Shown: one piece after another, positions 1-8,963 of the stretch
Layout of the letters: each line of letters begins with the position of its first letter
How positions within the stretch are numbered: the stretch's first letter is position 1
Notes under the pieces: model-generated
Told to the model about the DNA's origin: nothing
Databases searched by the model: none
Seen by the model: the letters and a program-made list of their open reading frames with translations, nothing else
Position numbers and translations under genes: made by a program
DNA from: Microvirga arvi
GTDB taxonomy: Bacteria; Pseudomonadota; Alphaproteobacteria; Rhizobiales; Beijerinckiaceae
Direction: 5' to 3'
DNA length: 60,219 nucleotides
Assembly: GCF_016892765.1 (NCBI RefSeq)
Contig: NZ_JAFEMD010000036.1
Span: forward strand, 1 to 60,219

Positions 1-180
1 AGGACACCGCCGCCTACGCTTCTCTTCTCCTCTCAACAATGTCAAAGAGCACCTGCCCCACCAAGGAGACAGAAAAAGAGACTTCCGCAGAACAGACCTT
101 GTTCCCGACCGAAGTCGGGCACAACAGCCCGGTCTCTGAGGAAGTTCTTGGCGCCGTCTGCATCAGCAGCGGCGTCGATG
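1..180 (-). other. pre-16S rRNA leader with boxA
   Basis: Read on the minus strand, positions 51 to 40 give TGCTCTTTGACA, a boxA-like antitermination element of the kind that precedes 16S rRNA in rhizobia. It is followed towards position 1 by a stretch ending in GGCGGCGGTGTCCT-like sequence, which resembles the end of rhizobial pre-16S leaders. The 16S gene itself would lie left of the window. No protein-coding pattern is convincing here. The assignment rests on recall of rhizobial rRNA leaders and was not aligned. Confidence 0.7.
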
Positions 181-185
181 GCCGG

Positions 186-215
186 TATATAGGCCGAACC
201 CTTTTGGCCTGTCAA
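186..215 (-). promoter_or_regulatory. rRNA operon promoter (sigma-70 type)
   Basis: On the minus strand a perfect TTGACA (215-210) is followed after 17 bases by CTATAT (192-187), or after 18 bases by TATATA (191-186). This is near-consensus for a housekeeping sigma factor and sits just upstream of the boxA leader, as expected for a strong rrn promoter transcribing out of the window. The M23 peptidase gene begins divergently at 476. Confidence 0.7.
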
Positions 216-475
216 CGGGCTTTTGAAAGTTTTTTGACGGGTTGATCACCCCATCGCTCACCCCTCGGTCGGGAGGCCCGCCGCACAGGTTTTTCAGCTC
301 CTGCCTCACTGCGGACACAGTAAAGCAGGAAGCAAAGCCGCGGCCGCCCCTTTTCCCGAAGGGTTGGCGGCCCAAGCAAGCTTATCTATTGGCCTGTGCT
401 GTTGCTGTCTCTTGTGCTAGATGGCCTCTGGTGTCTGTGACAGCAACCCACCCGCATCGACACTCGACAGAGATC

Positions 476-2509
476 ATGAGTCACCTCCCTCCCGATGACA
501 GCCATGCCAAAGGTGCCCGCAGGGGCATGTCGCATCGGTCATCCGGCATCGATCTCGGACATGAGCCGCCTCTGAACAGCAGCGGCAGCGCAGCCCCAGA
601 GATCGACAAGCGGGAGGTGAACCTGCGTTGGCTGGGTGCCAGCGTCCTCACCGGCGTTACGGGAGCGGCCCTGATCGGGGCCTCGATCTACATCACCCTC
701 GAAGGAGCGGCCATATCGGCCCGCCCCCCTGAACGTGCGGCGGTCGGCGGCCGTAGCGCCTCAGGAAAAGAGGAGGAACGGGCGACGAACATAGCCCGCA
801 AGGCCAACAGGCTGAACATGACGGAGAACACGGTCTCCGCCCGCCAGAGCTTCAAGGCCCCGATGACGATCCGCAACGGCGAGCGCGAGGCGATCAAGGT
901 GCGCCAGTTCGTCCGCGTGGCCACGAACCTGTCCCTGAGCGCCGGCACCTATGCATCCGACATTCCGCCCTTCAACCCCCTGCGCCTGTTCGCGGAGGAG
1001 ACGGCGGAGCGTGTCGATCCGGCCCCCGAGGTCACCGACGCCGATGTCTCGGTCCTCCGGCGCGACCTCGGCCAGGTCTCCATCGAAGCGAGCGCCCCCT
1101 CGCTGACCGACAACGACGTGCTCGCGATCCTGGAGGAGGAGCGCCGGGTCTTCAACGAGGCCGGGCGTCGGACCTCCGTGCCGATCCCTGCCCAGCAGAT
1201 GCTGTTCAGGACGCTGCGGCAGCCTGAAACCCTGGGGGATGCCCTCGGCTATGCCCGCGTGGTCGATGCTCCCTTCAGCACGATCGAGGTTCGGGTCGTG
1301 CCGGAGAATGTGACCGATCTCCCCAAGATCGAGAAGAAGGCCATGCCCCCTCTCATCGAGGAGCGTGACGTCGTTCTCCGGAAGGGAGAAACCGTCGAGA
1401 CGGTCCTGCGGAGCTATGGGGGGACGCCCGAGCAGATCGTCGCGATCACCTCCGCCCTCTCGGTCCGGATCAAGGTGGAGGGGATGACCGAGGGACAGCG
1501 GCTGCGGATTCTCATCGCCCCGGGGCCTCGCCTGGGTGATCCTCGGCAGATCGTGCGCGTGATCGCATTCGGAGAACGGGGCATCGAAGGCATCGCAGCC
1601 ACCAATGATCGCGGCGTCTTCGTGTCGGTCACCCCTCCGGAGGATCCCTCGACGCGGCAGGTCGCGGAGGAATCCGAGGAAGAGGGAGACGATGATGCAC
1701 GCGGCGGCGTGCGCCTTTACGAGAGCCTGTACGAGACAGCGCTCAAGAACGATCTCCCGCGACAGACCGTGGATGAGCTGGTCCGCATCTTCGGCTACGA
1801 CGTCGATTTCCAGCGCAGGGTCTCGCAAGGCGATTCCTTCGAGGTCTTCTTCGGCTCTGATGACGAGAACGGGGCGCCCGAAGTTCTCTACGCCTCCCTG
1901 ACGGTCGGTGGAGAGCAGCGCCGCGTCTATCGCTACCAAGGCGAGGACGGCGCCATCGATTTCTTCGATGACTCAGGCCGCTCCCTCAAGAAGTTCCTGA
2001 TCCGCAAGCCTATCGCCGACGGCATTCTGCGGTCGGGCTTCGGCTCGCGCTTCCATCCGATCCTGGGCTATTCGCGCCCTCACACCGGCGTCGATTGGGC
2101 CAACAAGGTCGGTACCCCCATCATTGCCGCCGGCAACGGCACGATCATCAAGTCCGAATGGGATTCAGGCTATGGCCGCCGGGTCGAACTGCAGCACACC
2201 AACGGCTATGTGACCGCCTATTCCCATATGTCGAGCTTCGCCAAGGGCATCGCCCCCGGTAAAAGGGTGCAGCAGGGCCAGGTCATCGGCTATGTCGGCA
2301 ATTCCGGCCTCTCCACGGGCCCGCACCTTCACTACGAGGTCATCATCAACGGCAGCTTCGTCGATCCGCTGAAGATCCGCCTTCCCCGCGGACGCGAGCT
2401 CGAAGGCCGCGGTCTGGTGGAGTTCAAGCGCCAGCGCGAGCAGGTCGATGAGTTGATGTCCCACAGCGTGGCATCCGCCAGCCTCTCCCAGCGCGCCGAG
2501 CTGCGATAA
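476..2509 (+). CDS. M23 family metallopeptidase, membrane-anchored
   Basis: Predicted 677-residue murein endopeptidase. A single membrane segment near residues 52-77 puts the bulk in the periplasm. The C-terminal peptidase M23 (LytM) domain, about residues 523-625, keeps the zinc ligands: H536 and D540 in HTGVD, and the HLH motif near residue 617. A long central region resembles the OapA/LysM-like linker of this family. The ATG at 476 is preferred over an upstream TTG at 242 because the extra 78 residues look non-coding and would run into the rRNA promoter. The next gene starts 6 bp after the stop, so the two may be cotranscribed. Function is inferred from the intact catalytic motif. Confidence 0.88.
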   Translation: MSHLPPDDSHAKGARRGMSHRSSGIDLGHEPPLNSSGSAAPEIDKREVNLRWLGASVLTGVTGAALIGASIYITLEGAAISARPPERAAVGGRSASGKEEERATNIARKANRLNMTENTVSARQSFKAPMTIRNGEREAIKVRQFVRVATNLSLSAGTYASDIPPFNPLRLFAEETAERVDPAPEVTDADVSVLRRDLGQVSIEASAPSLTDNDVLAILEEERRVFNEAGRRTSVPIPAQQMLFRTLRQPETLGDALGYARVVDAPFSTIEVRVVPENVTDLPKIEKKAMPPLIEERDVVLRKGETVETVLRSYGGTPEQIVAITSALSVRIKVEGMTEGQRLRILIAPGPRLGDPRQIVRVIAFGERGIEGIAATNDRGVFVSVTPPEDPSTRQVAEESEEEGDDDARGGVRLYESLYETALKNDLPRQTVDELVRIFGYDVDFQRRVSQGDSFEVFFGSDDENGAPEVLYASLTVGGEQRRVYRYQGEDGAIDFFDDSGRSLKKFLIRKPIADGILRSGFGSRFHPILGYSRPHTGVDWANKVGTPIIAAGNGTIIKSEWDSGYGRRVELQHTNGYVTAYSHMSSFAKGIAPGKRVQQGQVIGYVGNSGLSTGPHLHYEVIINGSFVDPLKIRLPRGRELEGRGLVEFKRQREQVDELMSHSVASASLSQRAELR

Positions 2510-2515
2510 GCCCCA

Positions 2516-3433
2516 ATGCTGGAACTGTTCGCGATCGTCCTGCCGGTCTTCGGCCTGATCGCCATCGGCTATGTCGCGCGCCAGACGGGTTTCGTCTCCG
2601 AGCGGGTCGGCGAAGGGCTCTCGGAATTCGTCTTCACCCTCTCACTCCCCTGCCTGATCTTCCGCACCCTTGTCCGCGCCGAGATTCCGGCCGTCCAGCC
2701 CTGGGGCTACTGGATCTCCTATTTCGCCGGCGTGGCCGTGGTCTGGCTGCTTGCCACCAGCATCGGCCGGCATTTCTTCGGGATCAAAGGTGTATCCGGC
2801 GTCGTTGCCGGGTTCTCGGCCGGCCAGGCGAATACGGTCTTCGTCGGCATCCCGATGATCCTCAAGGCCTATGGCGACGCGGGGGCCGTTCCGCTTTTCC
2901 TGCTGATTGCGGTCCACCTGCCCGTCACTATGACCCTGGCGACGATCCTGGCCGAGGGGCGTCAGGCCTCGCCCCTGATGATCCTGCGCCGCCTCCTGAC
3001 CCATCCCATTGTGGTCGGGATTCTGGCCGGATCGGCCTGCCGGCCGATTGCCTCCTATGTGCCGGCGCCAGCCTGGCAGGTGATGGACCTGCTCGCGAGT
3101 GCGGCCGTGCCCTGCGCCCTGATCTCCATGGGCATCGCGCTGCGCCGCTACGGCCTGCAGATGGGCTGGAAGCTGCCGACGGTGATCTCATTCCTCAAGC
3201 TCGTGGTGCATCCCCTGGTGGTGCTGCTGCTTGCGACTTACGTCTTCCAGATGCCGCCGGTCTGGGCCGGCGTGGCCGTGCTGTTCGCCTCCTGCCCCTC
3301 CGGCATCAACGCCTATCTCTTCGCCGAGCGCTATGGAGAAGGCGTGGCCCTGGCCTCGAGCGCCGTGACGCTCTCGACCTTTCTGGCCCTGGGCAGCACC
3401 CTCGTCTGGCTTTACGTGCTGGGTGTGGGCTGA
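2516..3433 (+). CDS. AEC family transporter (auxin efflux carrier type)
   Basis: 305-residue polytopic inner-membrane protein with about ten hydrophobic segments in two halves, typical of the AEC/Mem_trans family. Seen motifs include GLIAIGYVAR at the N-terminus and, in the C-terminal half, the SCPSGINAYLFA stretch that is characteristic of the family. Known members export malate, malonate or other small organic acids in bacteria; the substrate cannot be told here. It follows the peptidase after 6 bp and is convergent with gluQ, with only 3 bp between the stops. Confidence 0.87.
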   Translation: MLELFAIVLPVFGLIAIGYVARQTGFVSERVGEGLSEFVFTLSLPCLIFRTLVRAEIPAVQPWGYWISYFAGVAVVWLLATSIGRHFFGIKGVSGVVAGFSAGQANTVFVGIPMILKAYGDAGAVPLFLLIAVHLPVTMTLATILAEGRQASPLMILRRLLTHPIVVGILAGSACRPIASYVPAPAWQVMDLLASAAVPCALISMGIALRRYGLQMGWKLPTVISFLKLVVHPLVVLLLATYVFQMPPVWAGVAVLFASCPSGINAYLFAERYGEGVALASSAVTLSTFLALGSTLVWLYVLGVG

Positions 3434-3436
3434 AGC

Positions 3437-4309
3437 CTAAAAACCCAGGCGCTGCCGGATATCTTGAGGCGCGGCGCCCGCAGCCCGCAGCTCCGCCAAG
3501 GATTGCGACTGGCGGCTCTTGGCCAGCTTGTCTCCCTCGGGATCGAGCACGAGGCCGTGGTGATGGTAGAGGGGCGTCGGGAGCCCGAGCAGGGTCTGCA
3601 GCAGAACATGGAGATCGGTGGCCGCTTCGAGATCCTGGCCGCGGACCACATGGGTGACGCCCTGGAGGGCATCGTCCACTACGACGGAGAGATGATAGCT
3701 CGTCGGCGTGTCCTTGCGCACGATGGCCGCATCGCCCCAGCGCCAGGGATCTGCGGCCACCCTCTCCTCAAGGCCGTCGCGGTCGAACCTGCCATAGCTG
3801 TAGGGCCCCGGCCACAGCGTTTGGAGCTCTGCCATGGTGAGCCGCCAGGCATGGGGCTCGCCGGCTGCGATGCGCCGTTCGGCTTCGCCGGCCGGTAGGA
3901 GCCGGCAGGTGCCGGGATAGAGCGGGGCGCCGTCCGGATCGCGCGGCCAGGGCTGACCGCCCTCCGCCTCCCGGCAGGCAATCGCAGCGGCGATGTCCTT
4001 GCGGGAGCAGAAGCACGGATAGACCGCTCCCCTGCCCTGCAGCCTCCGAAAGGCGGCACGGTACTCGTCAAAATGCTCCGATTGGCGCCGGACGGGCTCT
4101 TCCCATCGAAGCCCAAGCCAGGCGAGGTCCTCATAGATCGCCGCCTCGAACGCGGGACGGCAGCGTGTGGTATCAATATCCTCGATGCGAAGAAGGAGGC
4201 GCCCGTCAAAGCGCCGGGCGAAATCGGCGTTGAGCAGGGCCGAATAGGCATGCCCCAGATGAAGCCGGCCGTTGGGACTGGGAGCGAATCGGAATACGGG
4301 CTTCGTCAC
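3437..4309 (-). CDS. gluQ: glutamyl-Q tRNA(Asp) synthetase
   Basis: 290 residues, matching a truncated glutamyl-tRNA synthetase catalytic core without an anticodon-binding domain. It shows the class I HIGH-type motif HLGHAYSAL near the N-terminus, a KMSKS-like DKLAKS near the C-terminus, and zinc-ligand cysteines in YPCFCSRKD and YPGTCR. The family ligates glutamate to queuosine at position 34 of tRNA-Asp. The start is a GTG (MTKPVFRF). It diverges from the glycosylase gene with 32 bp between starts, so their promoters must overlap. Confidence 0.9.
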   Translation of the reverse strand: MTKPVFRFAPSPNGRLHLGHAYSALLNADFARRFDGRLLLRIEDIDTTRCRPAFEAAIYEDLAWLGLRWEEPVRRQSEHFDEYRAAFRRLQGRGAVYPCFCSRKDIAAAIACREAEGGQPWPRDPDGAPLYPGTCRLLPAGEAERRIAAGEPHAWRLTMAELQTLWPGPYSYGRFDRDGLEERVAADPWRWGDAAIVRKDTPTSYHLSVVVDDALQGVTHVVRGQDLEAATDLHVLLQTLLGLPTPLYHHHGLVLDPEGDKLAKSRQSQSLAELRAAGAAPQDIRQRLGF

Positions 4310-4341
4310 GGGAGCCTGGGGATCGGAAGGAACGCGAAGGA

Positions 4342-4986
4342 ATGGTCACCCTCCTCGAAACGGACGCGGTTCTCAAGAGGGGCCTTGCCACCCTGGAGAA
4401 CGCAGACCCCGTCATGGCGCGGCTTGCCGCCGAGGGCGTGACGCCGCAGCTGCGCAAGCGCCCGCCCGGATTCGAAGGCTTGGCCTGGATCGTGGTGGGC
4501 CAGCAGGTCTCGACCGCGAGCGCCGCGGCGATCTGGGGACGCCTGCGGGCGATCCTCGAACCTGCGACCCCGGAGACCTTTCTGCGGCTGCCCGACGAGG
4601 ATCTGCGGGCTGCCGGCCTCTCGGCCGGGAAGGTTCGGACCCTGCGCAATGCTGCCATGGAGATCCTCGAAGGCCGGCTTCCGCTCGACCAGCTTCATGA
4701 CCTTCCAGCCGACGAGGCTCATGACCTCCTCACACGGGTGAAAGGGATCGGTCCCTGGACTGCCGATATCTACCTGCTCTTCTGCCTGGGGCATCCGGAT
4801 GCTTTTCCGAGCGGGGACTTGGCCGTGCAGGAAGCGGCCCGCCTCGCCTATGGGCTGGAGCAAAGGCCGGATGCCAAGGCACTCACGGCGTTGGCCGAGC
4901 GCTGGCGGCCCTGGCGGGGCGTCGCCGCGAAGGTGCTGTGGGCCTATTACCGGGTGCTCAAGGCGCGCGAGGGAGCGCCTGCTTGA
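4342..4986 (+). CDS. DNA-3-methyladenine glycosylase, AlkA-like (HhH-GPD)
   Basis: 214-residue base-excision repair glycosylase. The helix-hairpin-helix motif RVKGIGPWTADIYLL is followed by the catalytic aspartate region PSGDLAVQ, as in AlkA/DNA-3-methyladenine glycosylase II. The N-terminal half has the GLAWIVVGQQVS segment typical of the family. It lacks the N-terminal extra domain of E. coli AlkA, so it is the compact form. A good ribosome site (GAAGGA) sits a few bases upstream of the ATG. Role: excision of alkylated bases, inferred from family membership. Confidence 0.88.
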   Translation: MVTLLETDAVLKRGLATLENADPVMARLAAEGVTPQLRKRPPGFEGLAWIVVGQQVSTASAAAIWGRLRAILEPATPETFLRLPDEDLRAAGLSAGKVRTLRNAAMEILEGRLPLDQLHDLPADEAHDLLTRVKGIGPWTADIYLLFCLGHPDAFPSGDLAVQEAARLAYGLEQRPDAKALTALAERWRPWRGVAAKVLWAYYRVLKAREGAPA

Positions 4987-5043
4987 CGGACAGGCCGTTC
5001 CGCTCTGCAATTCACCAGCACTCCAACGATTGGAATACGCTCC

Positions 5044-5727
5044 ATGGCCACCATCGCCGGTCCGCGCCTCGCGCCGAAATCCGGGGTCGCGAAGCAGCTC
5101 GTGGTCCTTCTCCACGGCCTCGGCGCGGATGGGAACGACCTGATCGAAATCGGGGAGCAATGGCGCGACTGGCTGCCGGATGCCGCCTTCGTCGCCCCGC
5201 ATGCGCCCGATCCCTGCAGCAACGTGCCCATGGGCCGCGAGTGGTTTCCGCTCACCCTGACGGATCCGCGGGAATTCTGGCGCGGCGTGACCTATGCGGG
5301 GCCAGGTCTCGATGCCTTCCTGGATCAGGAGCTGGCCCATCATGAAGTGCCGCCCTCGAAGCTCGCTCTCGTGGGCTTCAGCCAGGGCACCATGATGGCG
5401 CTGCATGCGGGCCTGCGCCGGCCGATCCCTCCGGCTGCCATCGTCGGCTATTCGGGGCTTCTGGTGCTGGAGGACGGCGAGGGGCCGGAGAGCCTGATGG
5501 CCATGACGCAGACGGCACCGCCGATCCTGCTGATCCATGGCGACCGGGACGATGTGGTTCCGGTCGAGATGTTCTTCTTCTCGAAGGAGGCCCTGGGTGC
5601 CGCGGAGATCCCCTGCCAGTGGCACCTCTCGGCGGGGCTGGGCCACGGCATCGATGGGGAGGGCCTTCGGCAGGGCGGCCTCTTTCTGGCTCAGGCCTTC
5701 GGCCTCCCCTATCCCGAGAAAGCCTAA
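5044..5727 (+). CDS. phospholipase/carboxylesterase family alpha/beta hydrolase
   Basis: 227 residues. The serine hydrolase triad can be seen: nucleophile in GFSQGTMMAL, aspartate in HGDRDDVVP and histidine in GLGHGID. The N-terminal VVLLHGLGADGNDL is the oxyanion-hole HG signature of this family (Abhydrolase_2). The cytoplasmic esterase substrate is unknown. The last 4 bases overlap the stop of the aldolase gene on the other strand (shared CTAA), an end-to-end convergent overlap. Confidence 0.88.
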   Translation: MATIAGPRLAPKSGVAKQLVVLLHGLGADGNDLIEIGEQWRDWLPDAAFVAPHAPDPCSNVPMGREWFPLTLTDPREFWRGVTYAGPGLDAFLDQELAHHEVPPSKLALVGFSQGTMMALHAGLRRPIPPAAIVGYSGLLVLEDGEGPESLMAMTQTAPPILLIHGDRDDVVPVEMFFFSKEALGAAEIPCQWHLSAGLGHGIDGEGLRQGGLFLAQAFGLPYPEKA

Positions 5728-6494
5728 GCCCTGGCTGCTGCCAGGGCCGCATGCGCCCCGGTGCGCAGCATGGAGATGTCGCTGCCGATGGCCACCATGT
5801 GAAAGCCCCTGGCGGAGAGCTCTGCCGCCCGCGCGCCCGAGACCGCATAGATGGCCGCGATCTTGCCGGCAGCCTTCACCCGGGCGAGCGCGTGATCCAG
5901 AGCCTTGTCGACCTCGGCGCTGGTCGGGTCGAGCCCCTTGCCGCCCGCGAGGGCGATCGACAGGTCGGAGGGGCCGATGAAGACCCCGTCGATCCCCGGC
6001 ACCGCCAGGATGTCGTCGATGATGGCAAGCGCCTCCCGCGTCTCCACCATGGCGAAGGAGACGGCAAGGTCGTTGGCCGTCCGGAGATACTCGCCCGGCT
6101 CGAGCCCCGAGAGGGCCAGCGCCCCATAGGCGCCCCAACTCCGCTCGCCCACCGGCGGGAACTTCGTGAAGGCGGCGAGGCGGCGAGCATCCTCGACGGT
6201 GTTGATCATGGGCGCGATGATGCCGGATGCGCCCGCATCGAGATAACGCGAGGCGGAGGCGAAGTCTCCCACGGGAATGCGGACCAGGGCCGGCTTTCCG
6301 GCCGCTGCGATCAGCGGAACGGCCTGGAGGGAGGCGGCAAAATCGATGGAGCCGTGCTGCGTGTCCAACACCACCGCATCGAAATCCTCTCGGGCCAGGA
6401 TCCCGGCCACGGACGGATCCGGCAGGCCGCACCAGGCCGTCAGAAGGGGTTTGCCGCCTTTCAGGCGCTCGGGAAACGATGGATGGGTCAGCAT
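5724..6494 (-). CDS. HpcH/HpaI aldolase family protein
   Basis: 256 residues of the class II pyruvate-dependent aldolase/citrate lyase beta family. It shows DTQHGSIDF near residues 39-47 and GVFIGPSDLSIALAGG, the metal- and phosphate-binding regions typical of 4-hydroxy-2-oxoheptanedioate aldolase. The family cleaves 2-keto-4-hydroxy acids into pyruvate and an aldehyde. No aromatic-degradation genes lie nearby, so the physiological substrate is open. It is convergent with the carboxylesterase gene. Confidence 0.86.
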   Translation of the reverse strand: MLTHPSFPERLKGGKPLLTAWCGLPDPSVAGILAREDFDAVVLDTQHGSIDFAASLQAVPLIAAAGKPALVRIPVGDFASASRYLDAGASGIIAPMINTVEDARRLAAFTKFPPVGERSWGAYGALALSGLEPGEYLRTANDLAVSFAMVETREALAIIDDILAVPGIDGVFIGPSDLSIALAGGKGLDPTSAEVDKALDHALARVKAAGKIAAIYAVSGARAAELSARGFHMVAIGSDISMLRTGAHAALAAARA

Positions 6495-6555
6495 GGCGCC
6501 CTTTCGGCTGGTTCTTGAAGGTCTCGAGGTGGGACGGAGCGGATAGGGCAGGCTG

Positions 6556-6879
6556 CTAACGGCCCGCCTTGATCGCCTCGATCGCGCGCCCGGTCAGCTC
6601 GGTCAGCTTGGCCTGGAGCTCGGCATCGCCCGTCGATTTCCCGGCGCTCTCGAGATCCTGGCGAACCTTGCGCAGGACGTCCCCATCGCCTGCCTCTTCG
6701 AAATCGGCCAGGACGACGCTCTTGGCATAGGCCTCGGCATCCTCCCCGGACTTTCCGAGCCGCTCGGCGACCCAGAGCCCGAACAGCTTGTTGCGGCGAG
6801 CGGTCGCCTTGAAGCGCAGATCCTCATCGTGGGCGAACTGCTTCTCGAAGGCGCTTCTCCGGTCGTCGAAAGCGGTCAT
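6556..6879 (-). CDS. DUF1476 protein (F1-ATPase inhibitor zeta subunit family)
   Basis: 107-residue helical, charged protein beginning MTAFDDRRSAFEKQFAHDE, the conserved N-terminus of DUF1476. In alphaproteobacteria this family includes the zeta subunit that inhibits F1-ATPase hydrolysis. The start at 6879 is chosen over a longer frame to 7116 because AGGAG precedes it closely and the family begins with this motif. It is divergent from purC, an arrangement common in Rhizobiales. Confidence 0.9.
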   Translation of the reverse strand: MTAFDDRRSAFEKQFAHDEDLRFKATARRNKLFGLWVAERLGKSGEDAEAYAKSVVLADFEEAGDGDVLRKVRQDLESAGKSTGDAELQAKLTELTGRAIEAIKAGR

Positions 6880-7121
6880 TTCATCATTCTCCTGAAAGCT
6901 CGGGTCTTCATGCGATATAAGGGCGCACTCGCGCCGATGCCAGACGCTCCCCATCTTTAAGATTGGTGCTTTTACCCGGCTGCAATTATGCACCCTTCTC
7001 CCCGCGTTGTACTTGCCTGAGGGATCGGATAGGTTGCCCCTGGAGCGGAGCGCCGGCGGAAAAAGCCGCGCCTTCGCCAGCCGCGGATCTAAAAAATGAC
7101 CATCCCCAGGAGCCACGGCAC

Positions 7122-7916
7122 ATGGATTTTCTCAAACCACGGTACACGCCTATGAATCGTCGCCGTCGCATCTATGAGGGCAAGGCGAAGGTCCTCTATG
7201 AGGGCCCGGAACCCGGTACGCTCATTCAGCACTTCAAGGATGACGCGACCGCCTTCAATGCCAAGAAGCATGAAGTCATTGACGGCAAGGGCGTGCTGAA
7301 CAACCGGATCTCGGAATACCTCTTCCAGCATCTGAACGATATCGGCATCCCGACCCACTTCATCCGCCGCCTGAACATGCGCGAGCAGCTGATTCGCGAA
7401 GTCGAGATCATTCCGCTCGAGGTTGTCGTGCGAAACGTGGCGGCCGGTTCCCTCGCCACCCGCCTCGGGATCGAGGAGGGCACCCAGCTTCCGCGCTCGA
7501 TCATCGAATTCTATTACAAAAACGATGCCCTGAACGACCCGATCGTCTCCGAGGAGCACATCACCGCCTTCGGCTGGGCCTCCCCTCAGGAGCTCGACGA
7601 CATCATGGCGCTGGCCATCCGTGTCAACGACTTCCTGTCCGGCCTTTTCCTCGGCGTCGGTATCCGCCTCGTCGACTTCAAGCTCGAGACAGGCCGTCTC
7701 TGGGAGGGTGAGATGATGCGCATCGTCGTCGCCGACGAGATCTCCCCGGATTCCTGCCGCCTATGGGACATCAAGTCCAAGGACAAGCTCGACAAGGACC
7801 GGTTCCGCCGCGACATGGGCGGGCTGGTCGAGGCCTATACGGAGGTGGCCCGCCGCCTCGGCATTCTGTCCGAGAACGAGAACCCGGTCACCGGCGGCCC
7901 GCGCCTCGTGCAGTAG
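7122..7916 (+). CDS. purC: phosphoribosylaminoimidazole-succinocarboxamide synthase
   Basis: SAICAR synthetase, the step joining CAIR and aspartate in purine synthesis. Visible signatures are [16 protein letters not shown] at the N-terminus, [16 protein letters not shown] and [10 protein letters not shown], with [12 protein letters not shown] near the C-terminus. The ATG at 7122 (264 residues) has AGGAG about 9 bases upstream. An ATG at 7152 gives the 254 residues usual for rhizobial PurC but has no clear ribosome site, so the exact start is open. First gene of the purC-purS-purQ-purL order here, separated from purS by about 1.6 kb. Confidence 0.95.
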   Translation: MDFLKPRYTPMNRRRRIYEGKAKVLYEGPEPGTLIQHFKDDATAFNAKKHEVIDGKGVLNNRISEYLFQHLNDIGIPTHFIRRLNMREQLIREVEIIPLEVVVRNVAAGSLATRLGIEEGTQLPRSIIEFYYKNDALNDPIVSEEHITAFGWASPQELDDIMALAIRVNDFLSGLFLGVGIRLVDFKLETGRLWEGEMMRIVVADEISPDSCRLWDIKSKDKLDKDRFRRDMGGLVEAYTEVARRLGILSENENPVTGGPRLVQ

Positions 7917-7942
7917 GGCTTCGCTTTCATGCTGTCGTCCTG

Positions 7943-7969
7943 AGCCCGGCCCTCGTGCCGGGCTTTTTG
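7943..7969 (+). terminator. intrinsic terminator after purC
   Basis: Stem AGCCCGGC (7943-7950), loop CCTCGT, complementary GCCGGGCT (7957-7964) and then TTTTGT. It lies 27 bp after the purC stop and would end the purC transcript before the long repeat-rich gap. Confidence 0.8.
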
Positions 7970-8963
7970 TTGTGCCTTGACGGCCCTTCCCTCCCGATCG
8001 CAAACCACCTCATCCGGGAATGGTGAGGGAGTAGGAGGGCTCCTCGTTCGAGAGCGTCATCCCGGACGGCCGAGCCGATCCGCGATTGGGTACAGGAAAG
8101 AGAGCCTGAACCTCGACCCTGTCATCCCCACGCAGGCGGGGATCCAGAACCGCCGACGGTGACAGACTGGTCGAAGGTCGTGGTTATGGATCCTGGGCTC
8201 TGCTGCGCAGCCCCGGGATGATAGCGCTTTCCTGGTCTTGCGATCCCGGATCGGCTGCGCCGTCCGGGATGACGCTGATGGTCGGGTGTCAAAGAGCCAG
8301 CGCCTTGGGGCCCGCAGCCTAAGCTGCGAGCCTTGCGGGGAGATCGAGGGTGGCGCGTCGGGCAGCCCGGCTCGATGGTGTGTGGTGAAAGGGAAGAGCC
8401 GAACTGCTCGTCACGCGCGGTTTGTTTCAGCGGACCTGGATCAAGCCAGGATCGGCCACCCGCGATCACAGGCGTGCGAGACCTGCGGCGGGACCGCTCC
8501 CTGCCCCACTCTTGCGACGCCTCGCGAGCGCGCCCCTCGAGGGCGGGGATGCCCAACGATATAGCCCAGCTTAGGACGATTGTCAAGAACAAAATGAGAA
8601 CGTACACCCTGCCCTCTCCCCTTTAGCGGGAGAGGGTGGCCCTCGCGTCAGCGAGGGTCGGGAGAGGGGCAGTGCTCGTGCAATCACGCCCCCTCTCCCG
8701 GCTCACTTTCGTTCGCCACCCTCCCCCGCACAGGGGGAGGGTTCACGCGCCTCATCCTGCACGCGATCCCGGATCCCCTTCCCAAACTTACGGCCGCCGG
8801 GAATGACACCCTCTGTGTTCTGAAACGCTCTCGCCTCAGACAGACTTGCCCAACAATCCCTGGGGTGCCTTGCCGCCGCGTAAGCTGCACTTCGTGCGTC
8901 TGGGTGAAGGAATAAGGGCACGAAACCATTCCACTCCCCACCCGTTTCGCGCATAACAGAGCC
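7970..8963. other. gene-free, repeat-rich intergenic stretch
   Basis: About 1 kb with no convincing gene. It is a patchwork of palindromic pieces: 8058-8092 and 8243-8280 carry inverted GTCATCCCGGA / TCCGGGATGAC ends, 8120-8152 has the CCCCACGCAGGCGGGG palindrome, and 8188-8224 has a CTGGGCTCTGC...GCAGCCC hairpin. The minus-strand frame over 8122-8607 follows these repeats and shows arginine/serine-rich junk composition, so it is not called. Confidence 0.6.
8611..8752. repeat. REP-like palindrome pair (CCCTCTCCC type)
   Basis: Two adjacent imperfect palindromes. The first runs from CCCTCTCCCCTTTAGCGG to GGGAGAGGGG (8611-8669) and contains the GGCCCTCGCGTCAGCGAGGGTC hairpin core split over its centre. 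The second has CCCTCTCCCGG and CCCTCCCCC...GGGGGAGGG. The same family appears inside the purQ-purL gap. Confidence 0.6.

Noticed and set aside
39..245. 68-codon plus-strand frame at the window start
   Set aside because: It covers the rRNA leader and promoter on the other strand, has no ribosome site and no homology.
761..1939. 392-codon minus-strand frame inside the M23 peptidase gene
   Set aside because: Antisense shadow; the plus-strand frame has intact peptidase motifs.
4306..6432. 708-codon open frame on the minus strand
   Set aside because: It runs antisense to the AlkA-like and carboxylesterase genes and across the aldolase gene in another frame; composition is Arg/Gly/His-rich without domains, an effect of high GC.
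8122..8607. 161-codon minus-strand frame with a hydrophobic start
   Set aside because: Most of it is palindromic intergenic repeat sequence; no family resemblance.
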